Assembly: GCF_003710825.1 (NCBI RefSeq)
Contig: NZ_RHHQ01000023.1
Location: 1 to 64,000, forward strand
From: Brevibacillus fluminis
GTDB lineage: Bacteria; Bacillota; Bacilli; Brevibacillales; Brevibacillaceae
Direction: 5' to 3'
DNA length: 64,000 nucleotides
The notes beneath the pieces are model-generated. The model was not told the DNA's origin. It made no database searches and saw nothing but the letters and a program-made list of their open reading frames with translations. Positions 16,349-23,286 of this stretch are shown one piece after another. The position numbers were made by a program, and so were the translations under genes. Position 1 is the first letter of the stretch, and each line of letters opens with the position of its first letter.

Positions 16349-17350
16349 ATGAACGTAGAGGTTTACATACTGACAGGATATTTGGGCAGTGGAAAGACTA
16401 CTCTCCTGCAAAAATGGCTGCCCCATCTCAAATCGCAAGAAAATAACGATACCGTTGTGATCATGAATGAAATGGGCGATACGGATGTCGACGGCGAACA
16501 ATTGCAGGGCATGGATTTTCCGGTGAAAAAACTAATGAACGGGTGCATCTGCTGTTCGATCCGGGGCGAGCTGACCGATGGCATGAAGGAAATCCTCCCT
16601 GTCTTGCAGCCGAGGAGAATCATCATCGAGACGACAGGCGTCGCTGACCCGATCGATGTCGTTGACGCACTGACCCATCCCGACTTGTACAGCGCGATTG
16701 AGATCAAAGGGATTATCAGTATCGTCGATGCCTCCCGCTATTTGCAGCTCATCTCTCGCTTTCAAGCGTCCGGAACTTTGATCAAAACGTTGCGCAGTCA
16801 AGTCCGCTACGCCGATCTGCTGCTTGTCAATAAAGTGGATCTCATCTCAACTGACGTCTTAGAAAAGGTGAAGCAAAAATTGCGGGAAGAAAATGTCGCT
16901 GCTCCGCTACACACTACCATCCAAAGCGAGACCGATTTGGACGCACTGCTCACAATCCAGCAGACTGCTAAATTGGCGCGGGAAAACCGTACTCACTCTG
17001 GTCCGCCCGTGCAAAAAACGCTTGGCCGGATGCTGAAACAGTCGCTTGGACTCGGATCGCAACCAGCCTCACTTTATTCCAGCATCAACTCGTTTTCCTA
17101 TCGGTTTTCAGGGCCTGTCATTGAGAAACGGTTCGTCGCCTTTTTGCTTAGCCTCCCCAATCACGTCTACCGTGCAAAAGGGTACGTCTATTTGGCTGAT
17201 AAAGGTCATGCGGTCTCTTTTCAGCATACGGAAAACCAAGTTATGCTTCATCCGCTCGAAGGCATCGATCCCGAAAAAGTCGCTGTCTTTATCGGCGAAG
17301 GCTTTGATCAGACAAAAATCATCGAAGATTTAAAAACATGCTACGCATGA
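16349..17350 (+). CDS. COG0523/CobW-family GTP-binding metallochaperone
   Basis: A 333-residue P-loop GTPase of the CobW/COG0523 group, whose members deliver zinc or other metals to target proteins. It has Walker A GYLGSGKTT at residues 8-16, the metal-binding CxCC motif in NGCICCSIRGEL near residue 65, a guanine-specificity NKVD near residue 158, and a C-terminal CobW domain (FVAFLLSLPNHVYRAKGYVYLAD). The subgroup cannot be assigned from context: no cobalamin, nitrile hydratase or zinc-protein gene is adjacent. It is a single plus-strand gene with a consensus promoter and a palindrome near its start, suggesting metal regulation. Confidence 0.85.
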   Translation: MNVEVYILTGYLGSGKTTLLQKWLPHLKSQENNDTVVIMNEMGDTDVDGEQLQGMDFPVKKLMNGCICCSIRGELTDGMKEILPVLQPRRIIIETTGVADPIDVVDALTHPDLYSAIEIKGIISIVDASRYLQLISRFQASGTLIKTLRSQVRYADLLLVNKVDLISTDVLEKVKQKLREENVAAPLHTTIQSETDLDALLTIQQTAKLARENRTHSGPPVQKTLGRMLKQSLGLGSQPASLYSSINSFSYRFSGPVIEKRFVAFLLSLPNHVYRAKGYVYLADKGHAVSFQHTENQVMLHPLEGIDPEKVAVFIGEGFDQTKIIEDLKTCYA

Positions 17351-17382
17351 ATGATAGCGTCATCGTTTCCGCGTGCGACTGC

Positions 17383-17820
17383 TCACGACAAGTAGGCGAG
17401 CCACGTCGTTACCAGTGTCATCATCGACAAGAACGTGATGACCGTATGCATGGCATCGGGTACTGGCGTGCCGCGGTCCCTGAGAAATGAAAACTTATAC
17501 GTTCTACCGAACTCTTTGCGGTATTCCTCCCATTGCCATGAGGTTGCACCAAACCAATACGGAAGCCACCACGACGCCACATTCCCGCACATCCAGACCG
17601 TCCAAAACGCAACCGCAAACAGTTTCATCCAGATAATGTCGGCCCAAAATCCACAGATGGCAATTGCTTGGCAGCCGTTCCAGACGAAGAGTAGCGGCCT
17701 CTCAAGCGGATGCTTTTCTGCTGACAGATCGTTCCACGGAAACAACGAGACCAAGTGCGTGACGGTCACGTACAAACTCAGGACAATCTGTGAAAGAATG
17801 CTGATCATGACGATGCTCAT
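17383..17820 (-). CDS. Uncharacterised tryptophan-rich membrane protein
   Basis: A 145-residue protein with four predicted membrane segments (MSIVMISILSQIVLSLYVTV, LLFVWNGCQAIAICGFW, LFAVAFWTVWMCGNVASWW, AMHTVITFLSMMTLVTTWL) and a conserved-looking loop SWQWEEYRKEFGRTYKFS. I recognise no family. The ATG at 17820 has a strong GGAGGAAGG ribosome site. It is convergent with the COG0523 gene and separated from the next gene by a terminator. Confidence 0.72.
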   Translation of the reverse strand: MSIVMISILSQIVLSLYVTVTHLVSLFPWNDLSAEKHPLERPLLFVWNGCQAIAICGFWADIIWMKLFAVAFWTVWMCGNVASWWLPYWFGATSWQWEEYRKEFGRTYKFSFLRDRGTPVPDAMHTVITFLSMMTLVTTWLAYLS

Positions 17821-17891
17821 GAATCCTTCCTCCTGCTTTACTCGCATACCGAATCATCCATCCCATCATCCATCTTAATTCGCTCGTTACA

Positions 17892-17924
17892 AAAAGGGAA
17901 AATCCTCCAGTAGGATTTTCCCTT
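17892..17924 (-). terminator. Terminator after the YwaF-like gene
   Basis: A perfect 13-base stem (AAGGGAAAATCCT) with a five-base loop is followed on the minus strand by T5. Confidence 0.9.
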
Positions 17925-17970
17925 CGGTCTAAAGACGGATTCATTGCCCCAGAGGATAACCACACTTCCT

Positions 17971-18711
17971 TTACGTAAGCTCAGATGATGGCGCCATTGC
18001 TTTCTGTTTACCGCGAAACGGGAGAAATAGTACATAAAACAGCAAGAATGCCACACCTTCCAACGAAAGAAGGTACCAGGGATATGGTCCTAAATAGTCG
18101 ATCAACGAGGGATTTTCCGGTTTGTGGGCCGCAAATAAGTAGTTGCCGCCAGTCCCTTGATTCACAAGAAGTGCAACAAGCAAAAGCGCGTTCAACCAGA
18201 GAAGCGCTTTTCCAATCGAGCGAAACGTCGGTCGGTATCCTTCGACCCAAACCATGTGCAAGCACGCCAGGATAATGGCACCGTGGGCAAGGAAAAAGTG
18301 AAAAAAACGGAAGTGGGGAAACGGGTAAAACAACTCAGGCGTCAGCATCGCCTGACCCGCCCCTCCAATCCCCCAAAAATAGGTTACTTCAAACAGACGG
18401 TAGCTCCTCGATACCAGCATCACGCATGAAAGGAGCAGGGATACACTGCAGAGCTGTAGCGGCAAAACCTCGGTTACCGTCCAGGTCCCTACGCCAAGAT
18501 GCCACAGCTGATAGGCGATTTCTGTCATTAGCAAAAGCACGACCAAGCCATAGCGACACACAAGGTTCGATCGACCTAAGCGCAAATCGTTACGGAAAAT
18601 ATATAACAGCGCGATCGCAAGAAGCAGTAGAAGAAGCACACAGATGTGCGACAACGAAAACAGTTGGAAAGGTTGCCCTTCGATGATTGCCTGTAAAAAT
18701 GGCGAATTCAA
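17971..18711 (-). CDS. TIGR02206/YwaF-family integral membrane protein
   Basis: A 246-residue protein with six or seven membrane segments, starting with FQLFSLSHICVLLLLLL and including the family-typical stretch LPLQLCSVSLLLSCVML near residue 82 and HFFLAHGAIILACLHMV near residue 137. The aromatic C-terminal motif LIDYLGPYPWYLLSLE also fits the YwaF family. No function is established. The gene stands between a downstream terminator and an unrelated minus-strand gene. Confidence 0.8.
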   Translation of the reverse strand: MNSPFLQAIIEGQPFQLFSLSHICVLLLLLLAIALLYIFRNDLRLGRSNLVCRYGLVVLLLMTEIAYQLWHLGVGTWTVTEVLPLQLCSVSLLLSCVMLVSRSYRLFEVTYFWGIGGAGQAMLTPELFYPFPHFRFFHFFLAHGAIILACLHMVWVEGYRPTFRSIGKALLWLNALLLVALLVNQGTGGNYLFAAHKPENPSLIDYLGPYPWYLLSLEGVAFLLFYVLFLPFRGKQKAMAPSSELT

Positions 18712-18790
18712 TTCATGATTCCCTCCTTAGCTGAGGACGGGTGTTGCTAGAAAGGTATATGTATTCCATTGGACGATTTCGGAAATGCCT

Positions 18791-19297
18791 TCATTGGGCC
18801 ATAGTCGATTTCACTCGTTGCATTATGCTCGAAATAACAAAAGTGTCAGAGGATTGCTTGCCGTCCCTGTCATGGTATATCAAATATCCAACAGAATCGC
18901 TGTAAAGCTCACGAATCGCCTCGTCATCCAATCCCCTTGCATCAAAAATGACAAATTGTTCCGCTGTCGCCTCCTCTTCCACCCCTGGCAGGTTCCGCTC
19001 TGCTGCGAATTGCTGCAGCACACGGGAATTGCTGAGATTTTTGAGGGGAGCACTCAGATCAGGTAGCTTGAGTGTTCGCTCGGTCATGCTTTTCGAATCG
19101 CTTAACTTGAGCCGTACAAGCAATTTTTGCAAATCCGCGCGGTTTAATTGTTTCCCTTGTACAAGACGATACTCCTCTTCCGTAATGGGACCAATTGTCG
19201 CTTGGATATGGACGCCTGGTATTTGCGGCAAGCTCTCGGCATAGATCAAGATGCATCCAAGCAAAATCAGATACATGTACAGCAACTTTCGCCACAT
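18791..19297 (-). CDS. Uncharacterised exported or membrane-anchored protein
   Basis: A 168-residue protein with an N-terminal hydrophobic segment (LLYMYLILLGCILIY) that could be a signal anchor; a cysteine near residue 14 is not in a convincing lipobox. The remainder is soluble and charged, with a helical region LNRADLQKLLVRLKLSDSK and a C-terminal EQFVIFDARGLDDEAIREL. I recognise no family. The ATG at 19297 follows GGAAGGAAGG; the open frame extends further upstream without a ribosome site. Confidence 0.65.
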   Translation of the reverse strand: MWRKLLYMYLILLGCILIYAESLPQIPGVHIQATIGPITEEEYRLVQGKQLNRADLQKLLVRLKLSDSKSMTERTLKLPDLSAPLKNLSNSRVLQQFAAERNLPGVEEEATAEQFVIFDARGLDDEAIRELYSDSVGYLIYHDRDGKQSSDTFVISSIMQRVKSTMAQ

Positions 19298-19361
19298 ATC
19301 ATGCCTTCCTTCCTGCGAACACCGATCCCCCGGAACAGGTTCGCCGCCATTCGTACCGCGA

Positions 19362-19604
19362 TCACACAACTTTACTCACGGTGCACAATCGTATCAGATC
19401 GATCCACCATGTTTCCCAATCACACACCAGCTTAACGCGCATTCGGTCGGCATCGATCTCCCGAATGACGCCCCACCCTGACTCAAGCGTGCCGGCATCC
19501 GTCATCCATGTGACCGCAATCGCGTAATCATACTGAGTGGAATCGTAAATGCGGAACATCATCTCATCGTACTCAAAGTCGTCTACTTCCCGCTCGTTAT
19601 TCAA
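19362..19604 (-). CDS. Second YolD-like protein, overlapping the first
   Basis: About 80 residues from a TTG at 19604, which overlaps the end of the upstream YolD-like gene by 8 bases; AGGCGG lies 10 bases before it. The sequence IAVTWMTDAGTLESGWGVIREID and the end WWIDLIRLCTV follow the beta-strand pattern of YolD C-terminal domains (strand, turn, GxIxxID, final IDLxxI). An ATG-ATG pair at residues 14-15 is an alternative start. The gene is either a coupled paralogue or the second half of a frameshifted two-domain protein; the first gene looks complete, so I favour a paralogue. Confidence 0.6.
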   Translation of the reverse strand: MNNEREVDDFEYDEMMFRIYDSTQYDYAIAVTWMTDAGTLESGWGVIREIDADRMRVKLVCDWETWWIDLIRLCTVSKVV

Positions 19605-19932
19605 CTGCAACAATCCGCCTAAGTTGAAGCCACGTCCATCTACCGTTTTTTTGATTAATCCGCACCTCATGGCGGCTTGGATCGAAATCACCAACAACAC
19701 CATGTACAGCGAGCACGGCTCCATGGTCATCGGCAATGGGTTTCCAGTAGCGAACAGTCAGCGGAAACTGGTATCGCTTGCTGTCCGCCAACTTCTCGTT
19801 GATTTTGGCAATTTGATCATAGTCGTGTCTGCTCTGCACCTCTCGAGTATAGACTGGCATATTCGTATGTAAAAAATCGCCTTGCAGCGGCTGCATGGTC
19901 GCGTACCCATGAGCATCTTCGGTATCGTTCAT
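19597..19932 (-). CDS. YolD-like protein under an SOS box
   Basis: A 111-residue protein whose second half (KINEKLADSKRYQFPLTVRYW, AVHGVVGDFDPSRHEVRI, LQLRRIVAVE) fits the YolD-like family. Members are often encoded beside Y-family translesion polymerases (for example yqjX with yqjW) and are induced by DNA damage, but no polymerase gene lies nearby here. The start at 19932 has a GGAGGTG ribosome site. A LexA box overlaps the predicted transcription start, so the gene and its overlapping partner should respond to the SOS signal. Confidence 0.75.
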   Translation of the reverse strand: MNDTEDAHGYATMQPLQGDFLHTNMPVYTREVQSRHDYDQIAKINEKLADSKRYQFPLTVRYWKPIADDHGAVLAVHGVVGDFDPSRHEVRINQKNGRWTWLQLRRIVAVE

Positions 19933-19956
19933 ACTCGCGCACCTCCAAATTAATAA

Positions 19957-19968
19957 GAACGTATGTTC
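19957..19968. promoter_or_regulatory. LexA/DinR (SOS) box
   Basis: GAACGTATGTTC matches the core GAAC-N4-GTTC of the B. subtilis LexA operator exactly, including the purine/pyrimidine pattern of the centre; the outermost C/G pair of the 14-mer is not kept. It lies between the -10 element and the ribosome site of the YolD-like gene. Confidence 0.85.
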
Positions 19969-19970
19969 CT

Positions 19971-20000
19971 ATTATAGTGGAGTACGTTTCCTTTACGCAA
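19971..20000 (-). promoter_or_regulatory. Promoter of the YolD-like pair
   Basis: Perfect -10 TATAAT at 19971-19976 with a weak -35 (TTGCGT, 18-base spacer). The SOS box starts three bases downstream of the -10, so bound LexA would block initiation. Confidence 0.65.
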
Positions 20001-20062
20001 TAGGCAACTTTACCGGTCTTGTTCATAGCGTAATTTTCATCTGCCGCAATCCTACTCGCCCC

Positions 20063-20548
20063 TCACTCTGCCAGATTCATCAGCTCTTCGCGCAGTTCCG
20101 TCAAGACTTGACCGAGCCAATTGGTTCCCTTCCACTGCCTGCGGTTACTCGCCCTTGGATCGTCTTCTGCAAGGCCGATCCCCCAAATCGAGTCGGTCGG
20201 ACTCGCCTCCACGATCGTCGTCCCCGCCGTTTTCAAGAGCGCTTCTAGCAGATCTTCATGCTGGGTGAATTTCGCCCGGTTCGCCTCTTTTACAATTTGC
20301 ATGCAGTTTTGCTCCCATATGGCTTTATCGAAGTTTTTGACGAGCCGACCCAGTTGCTTCTGTTCGCGGGGCTCAGCTGTTTGCAAAATCCTTTGCGCGA
20401 TTCCGTGATCGCCAAACAACATTGCTTTGCCGTACATCATCGCTTGCTCAGCACAAGTGAACGTCATACCGTTTAGATTAAACGAACGTTTATGCCATTG
20501 GGAAAACGGAGAGTGTGATTTCCAAAAGAATGTGAATTTTTCTTTCAT
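20063..20548 (-). CDS. NADAR-family protein (YbiA-like)
   Basis: A 161-residue protein of the NADAR family (NAD- and ADP-ribose-associated; YbiA-type). Members act on N-glycosidic bonds of ribosylated compounds, including toxic riboflavin-pathway intermediates and, for some, ADP-ribosylated guanine. Recognisable blocks are FTFFWKSHSPFSQWHK at the N terminus, FTCAEQAMMYGKAMLFGD near residue 30, ILQTAEPREQKQLGR, and the C-terminal DSIWGIGLAEDDPRA and GTNWLGQVL. The ATG at 20548 overlaps the stop of a macro-domain remnant (ATGA) and has no ribosome site of its own, so translation probably depends on the upstream ORF. Confidence 0.88.
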   Translation of the reverse strand: MKEKFTFFWKSHSPFSQWHKRSFNLNGMTFTCAEQAMMYGKAMLFGDHGIAQRILQTAEPREQKQLGRLVKNFDKAIWEQNCMQIVKEANRAKFTQHEDLLEALLKTAGTTIVEASPTDSIWGIGLAEDDPRASNRRQWKGTNWLGQVLTELREELMNLAE

Positions 20549-20670
20549 CGATATCGCGCCCGGATCGCTTTTGCGATTCCACTGCCCATTACGCCTTGGC
20601 AATTTACTTGATGCCCAATGATCTGCTCGCTCGCTTGGAGCAAATCGCCTTTTTTTATGATCACAGCCAC
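20545..20670 (-). pseudogene. N-terminal remnant of a macro-domain gene
   Basis: From GTG at 20670, six bases after GGAGGAG, 41 codons read KKGDLLQASEQIIGHQVN and then CQGVMGSGIAKAIRARY, the ADP-ribose-binding N terminus of a macro domain of the Appr-1-p-processing type. The frame then stops at a TGA that overlaps the NADAR start. Family members are about 140-150 residues long, so roughly 70 percent is missing and no continuation is seen downstream. The remnant keeps promoter, ribosome site and intact frame, so it may now serve as a translated leader for NADAR. Confidence 0.75.
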
Positions 20671-20716
20671 ACTATTCTCCTCCCATCTATACGTCTGTAC
20701 CCCTAATGAATATCCA

Positions 20717-20746
20717 ATTATACCATTTATTCCTTTTTTGCAACAA
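20717..20746 (-). promoter_or_regulatory. Promoter of the macro-remnant/NADAR unit
   Basis: Minus strand TTGTTG, 18-base spacer, perfect TATAAT, ending 47 bases before the GTG of the macro remnant. Confidence 0.7.
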
Positions 20747-20750
20747 ATGT

Positions 20751-20788
20751 AAAAAAGTCCCCCAGTTCATGAATTGGGGGACCTTTTT
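20751..20788. terminator. Terminator after spo0A
   Basis: GTCCCCCAGTTC pairs with GAATTGGGGGAC around a two-base loop with T-runs on both strands. Confidence 0.9.
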
Positions 20789-20873
20789 ACATGTATGCTT
20801 GACAATGGAATGGCTTTTTATTTGCATATCTGAGAATGTTAGTATGAGTGCCGGGCCGATTGCATTGTATTCG

Positions 20874-21662
20874 CTAGGAAATTTTCGCTTCTATCCGCAG
20901 CTTGTCCGCCACCATTGCGATGAATTCGCTGTTGGTCGGTTTCGCTTTGGTGTTGGAGATCGTGTAGCCAAACAGGCTTGAGATGGAGTCTAGATTGCCG
21001 CGGGACCATGCTACCTCGATGGCATGGCGGATGGCGCGTTCAACACGGCTTGCAGTCGTATTGAATTTCTTGGCAATGTCCGGGTACAACACTTTGGTGA
21101 TCGAGCCGAGCAGTTCGACATCGTTGTACACCATCGTGATCGCTTCCCGTAAATAAAGGTAGCCTTTAATGTGAGCCGGCACTCCAATCTCATGAATGAT
21201 GCTGGTGATGCTTGCATCCAGATTACGTCCTTTTGGAGGCAGTACGGCTGGTTTTGGCTTGCTTGTATAAAGCGGTGTCGTACCTTTGTTGGAAATCATC
21301 TGACGAATTCGTTGCGCCAATACTTCAAGGTCGAACGGCTTCAGGATGTAATAGGCCGCGCCCAGCTCCACCGCTTTTTTCGTGATCTCTTCTTGGCCAA
21401 ATGCCGTCAGCATGATGATTTTCGGTTGTGTCGGAAGCCGCATTTCCTGAATTTGTTCCAGTACAGCAAGCCCGTCCAGATGTGGCATGATAATATCAAG
21501 GATCAGCACATCAGGAACCCTCTCCTGAATCAAACGGATTACATCGTTCCCGTTATAAGCTGCTCCGATCACCTGCATATCGTTTTGGGTATTTATGTAC
21601 TCCTCCAACAAGCTTACGAATTCGCGATTGTCATCAGCCAATAACACGTCAATGGTACTCAA
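20874..21662 (-). CDS. spo0A: Sporulation master response regulator Spo0A
   Basis: Response regulator that, once phosphorylated through the phosphorelay, binds 0A boxes and commits the cell to sporulation. The 262-residue protein has an N-terminal receiver domain with acidic pair LLADDNREF, phosphorylated Asp in LILDIIMPHLDG near residue 56, Thr in MLTAFGQ and Lys in YILKPFD near residue 108. The C-terminal effector domain has the DNA-recognition region TTASRVERAIRHAIEVAWSR near residue 205 and the sigma-A contact segment LFGYTISNTKAKPTNSEFI. It lies immediately downstream of spoIVB as in B. subtilis and carries its own sigma-H-type promoter with 0A boxes. Confidence 0.97.
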   Translation of the reverse strand: MSTIDVLLADDNREFVSLLEEYINTQNDMQVIGAAYNGNDVIRLIQERVPDVLILDIIMPHLDGLAVLEQIQEMRLPTQPKIIMLTAFGQEEITKKAVELGAAYYILKPFDLEVLAQRIRQMISNKGTTPLYTSKPKPAVLPPKGRNLDASITSIIHEIGVPAHIKGYLYLREAITMVYNDVELLGSITKVLYPDIAKKFNTTASRVERAIRHAIEVAWSRGNLDSISSLFGYTISNTKAKPTNSEFIAMVADKLRIEAKIS

Positions 21663-21756
21663 AATAACGTTCCTCCTCGTTTATCTGAATTAGCATTTCA
21701 AGCATTGGTGTGACGAAAATTGTTCATTAAAATTTCCTTTTTGTTTCCCTTACTTA

Positions 21757-21785
21757 CGATTCGACGACATAAAACTCATTCCTGC
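21757..21785 (-). promoter_or_regulatory. Sigma-H promoter of spo0A
   Basis: Minus strand GCAGGAATG, 11-base spacer, GTCGAATCG fits the sigma-H consensus RNAGGAWWW-N11/12-RNNGAATWW at all key positions. It lies about 95 bases upstream of the spo0A start. Confidence 0.8.
21760..21767. promoter_or_regulatory. Possible 0A box overlapping the spo0A sigma-H -10 element
   Basis: Minus strand TCGTCGAA differs by one base from the 0A box core TTGTCGAA and overlaps the -10 region, a position suited to repression or start-site control by Spo0A. Confidence 0.45.
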
Positions 21786-21807
21786 CGATGGCGAAAGGTT
21801 GAATATT

Positions 21808-21817
21808 TTTCGACAAA
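21808..21817. promoter_or_regulatory. 0A box upstream of the spo0A promoter
   Basis: Minus strand TTTGTCGAAA contains the complete TGTCGAA core. It lies about 25 bases upstream of the -35 element of the sigma-H promoter. Confidence 0.75.
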
Positions 21818-21847
21818 AGAAGCGGAAAGAAAGAACCAAAGGCAGCG

Positions 21848-23167
21848 TCAGCTCGCCTTTAGTTCGGAAGAATCGCGGTTTCCCAAACCCGCATCCTGCA
21901 GCATCCATTCGATAAAACACCCGTAACCGGACGTCGGATCATTCACAAATACATGTGTGACCGCACCGACCATTTTCCCGTTTTGGATGATTGGGCTGCC
22001 GCTCATCCCTTGAACGATTCCACCTGTTTTGTCGAGCAGGCGCTTATCAGTCACTCGGATAATCATGCCCTTCGTAGCGGGAAAATGCTGTTTGACGACA
22101 TTCACGATTTCGATGTCAAATTCTTCGACGCGCTGTCCATCCACCACTGTCAAAATTTTAGCTGGGCCTTCTTGCACCTGTTCCGCCAAAGCGACAGGAA
22201 TCGCTTCCTGATAAAAGCTTCTCTTTGGAGTTTCCTTCATTTTGCCAAAAATGCCGAATGGAGTATTTTTGGTGATGTTGCCGAGCACTTGGCTCTCATT
22301 GTAGAACCGTGCAAATTTTTCGCCCGGATTCCCGCTTTCGCCTTTTTCGATCGACGTGACGCTCGCTTGCACGATTTGGCCGTCTCCCACAACGATTGCC
22401 TGTCCCGTATCTACATCGGAGATGACATGGCCCAGTGCGCCGTATGCGCCGGTTTTTGGTTCATAAAACGTTAGCGTGCCAACTCCCGCAGCCGAGTCAC
22501 GGATATAAAGACCCATGCGATACTCGTTGTCTTTGAAGTCTTTTGCTGGCATAAGATTGACCGTCAGCTTCTCCTTGCCACGAACCACCAGCATTTGCAC
22601 CGGTTCGTTTTTCGCGCCCGCTTCATTAACCAGCTTTTTCACATCGTTCATATCATTGATGTACATGTCGTTCATCTTGATAATGGTATCACCAACATGA
22701 ATGCCGGAGCGTTCGCCTGGAGAAAACTTCTCTGTACCGTTGTTCACCAAATGATGTCCAACGACAAGGACGCCTGACGTTTGCAGTTTGACGCCGATCG
22801 ACTGTCCACCTGGAATGACTCGCAGATCGGGCAAGACGCTCACTTTCACGGTCTTGATCGGCATATTGCCCCATTTTACTTGCAAATCGGCACTGCCTGC
22901 CTGTCTGGGTTCGACTGATACAGGCTTGCTAAAATCAACGGGTACTTCACGTCCCCCTGCGCCATTGACGGCAAGGACCTCGGGATTGCTGTTGACTAAC
23001 GTGCCCATGACCGGCACGGATAAGCGGAGTTCTTCATTGCTGCCTGCGAATAACCGCAATTCATTGGGCATGGATGTAAGCTTTTGAAACGGGGTGGAAC
23101 AAACGATGAGCGCTGTGACGAGCAGAAGCAAACTTCCAATCCACTTTCTTTTCTCTTGTCGGATCAC
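21848..23167 (-). CDS. spoIVB: SpoIVB, sporulation serine peptidase (S55)
   Basis: Forespore-secreted serine protease that signals to the mother cell by triggering SpoIVFB processing of pro-sigma-K. The product of about 439 residues has an N-terminal membrane anchor (WIGSLLLLVTALIVC), a PDZ domain around residues 125-205 (GERSGIHVGDTIIKMND) and the S55 catalytic domain with His in GALGHVISDVDTG near residue 247 and the nucleophile in GMSGSPIIQNG near residue 389. The preferred start is GTG at 23167, nine bases after AGGAG; a TTG at 23173 is too close. A forespore promoter lies upstream. Confidence 0.95.
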   Translation of the reverse strand: MIRQEKRKWIGSLLLLVTALIVCSTPFQKLTSMPNELRLFAGSNEELRLSVPVMGTLVNSNPEVLAVNGAGGREVPVDFSKPVSVEPRQAGSADLQVKWGNMPIKTVKVSVLPDLRVIPGGQSIGVKLQTSGVLVVGHHLVNNGTEKFSPGERSGIHVGDTIIKMNDMYINDMNDVKKLVNEAGAKNEPVQMLVVRGKEKLTVNLMPAKDFKDNEYRMGLYIRDSAAGVGTLTFYEPKTGAYGALGHVISDVDTGQAIVVGDGQIVQASVTSIEKGESGNPGEKFARFYNESQVLGNITKNTPFGIFGKMKETPKRSFYQEAIPVALAEQVQEGPAKILTVVDGQRVEEFDIEIVNVVKQHFPATKGMIIRVTDKRLLDKTGGIVQGMSGSPIIQNGKMVGAVTHVFVNDPTSGYGCFIEWMLQDAGLGNRDSSELKAS

Positions 23168-23224
23168 CAGCAATCACTCCTACATTCCCTACCTACACCT
23201 CTACACCTCCACTTTGTGTATCTA

Positions 23225-23254
23225 TAATGTTACCGAGCCGATCATGGTTTATAA
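23225..23254 (-). promoter_or_regulatory. Forespore (sigma-F/sigma-G) promoter of spoIVB
   Basis: Minus strand TTATA, 15-base spacer, GGTAACATTA matches the forespore -10 consensus GGnnAnAnTR at every fixed position; the -35 is one base off GYATA. It lies about 60 bases upstream of the start codon. Confidence 0.7.
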
Positions 23255-23286
23255 CAAAAAGCCGTCAAGAGTAATTGACAGCTTTG
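23254..23286 (-). terminator. Terminator overlapping the end of recN
   Basis: AAGC-GTCAA pairs with TTGAC-GCTT around a short loop and is followed on the minus strand by T5. It includes the recN stop codon. Confidence 0.8.

Noticed and set aside
20651..20657. Run of seven A in the macro remnant as a programmed frameshift site
   Set aside because: The remnant frame already ends in an ATGA overlap, and the frame entered by slippage does not give a plausible macro-domain continuation.
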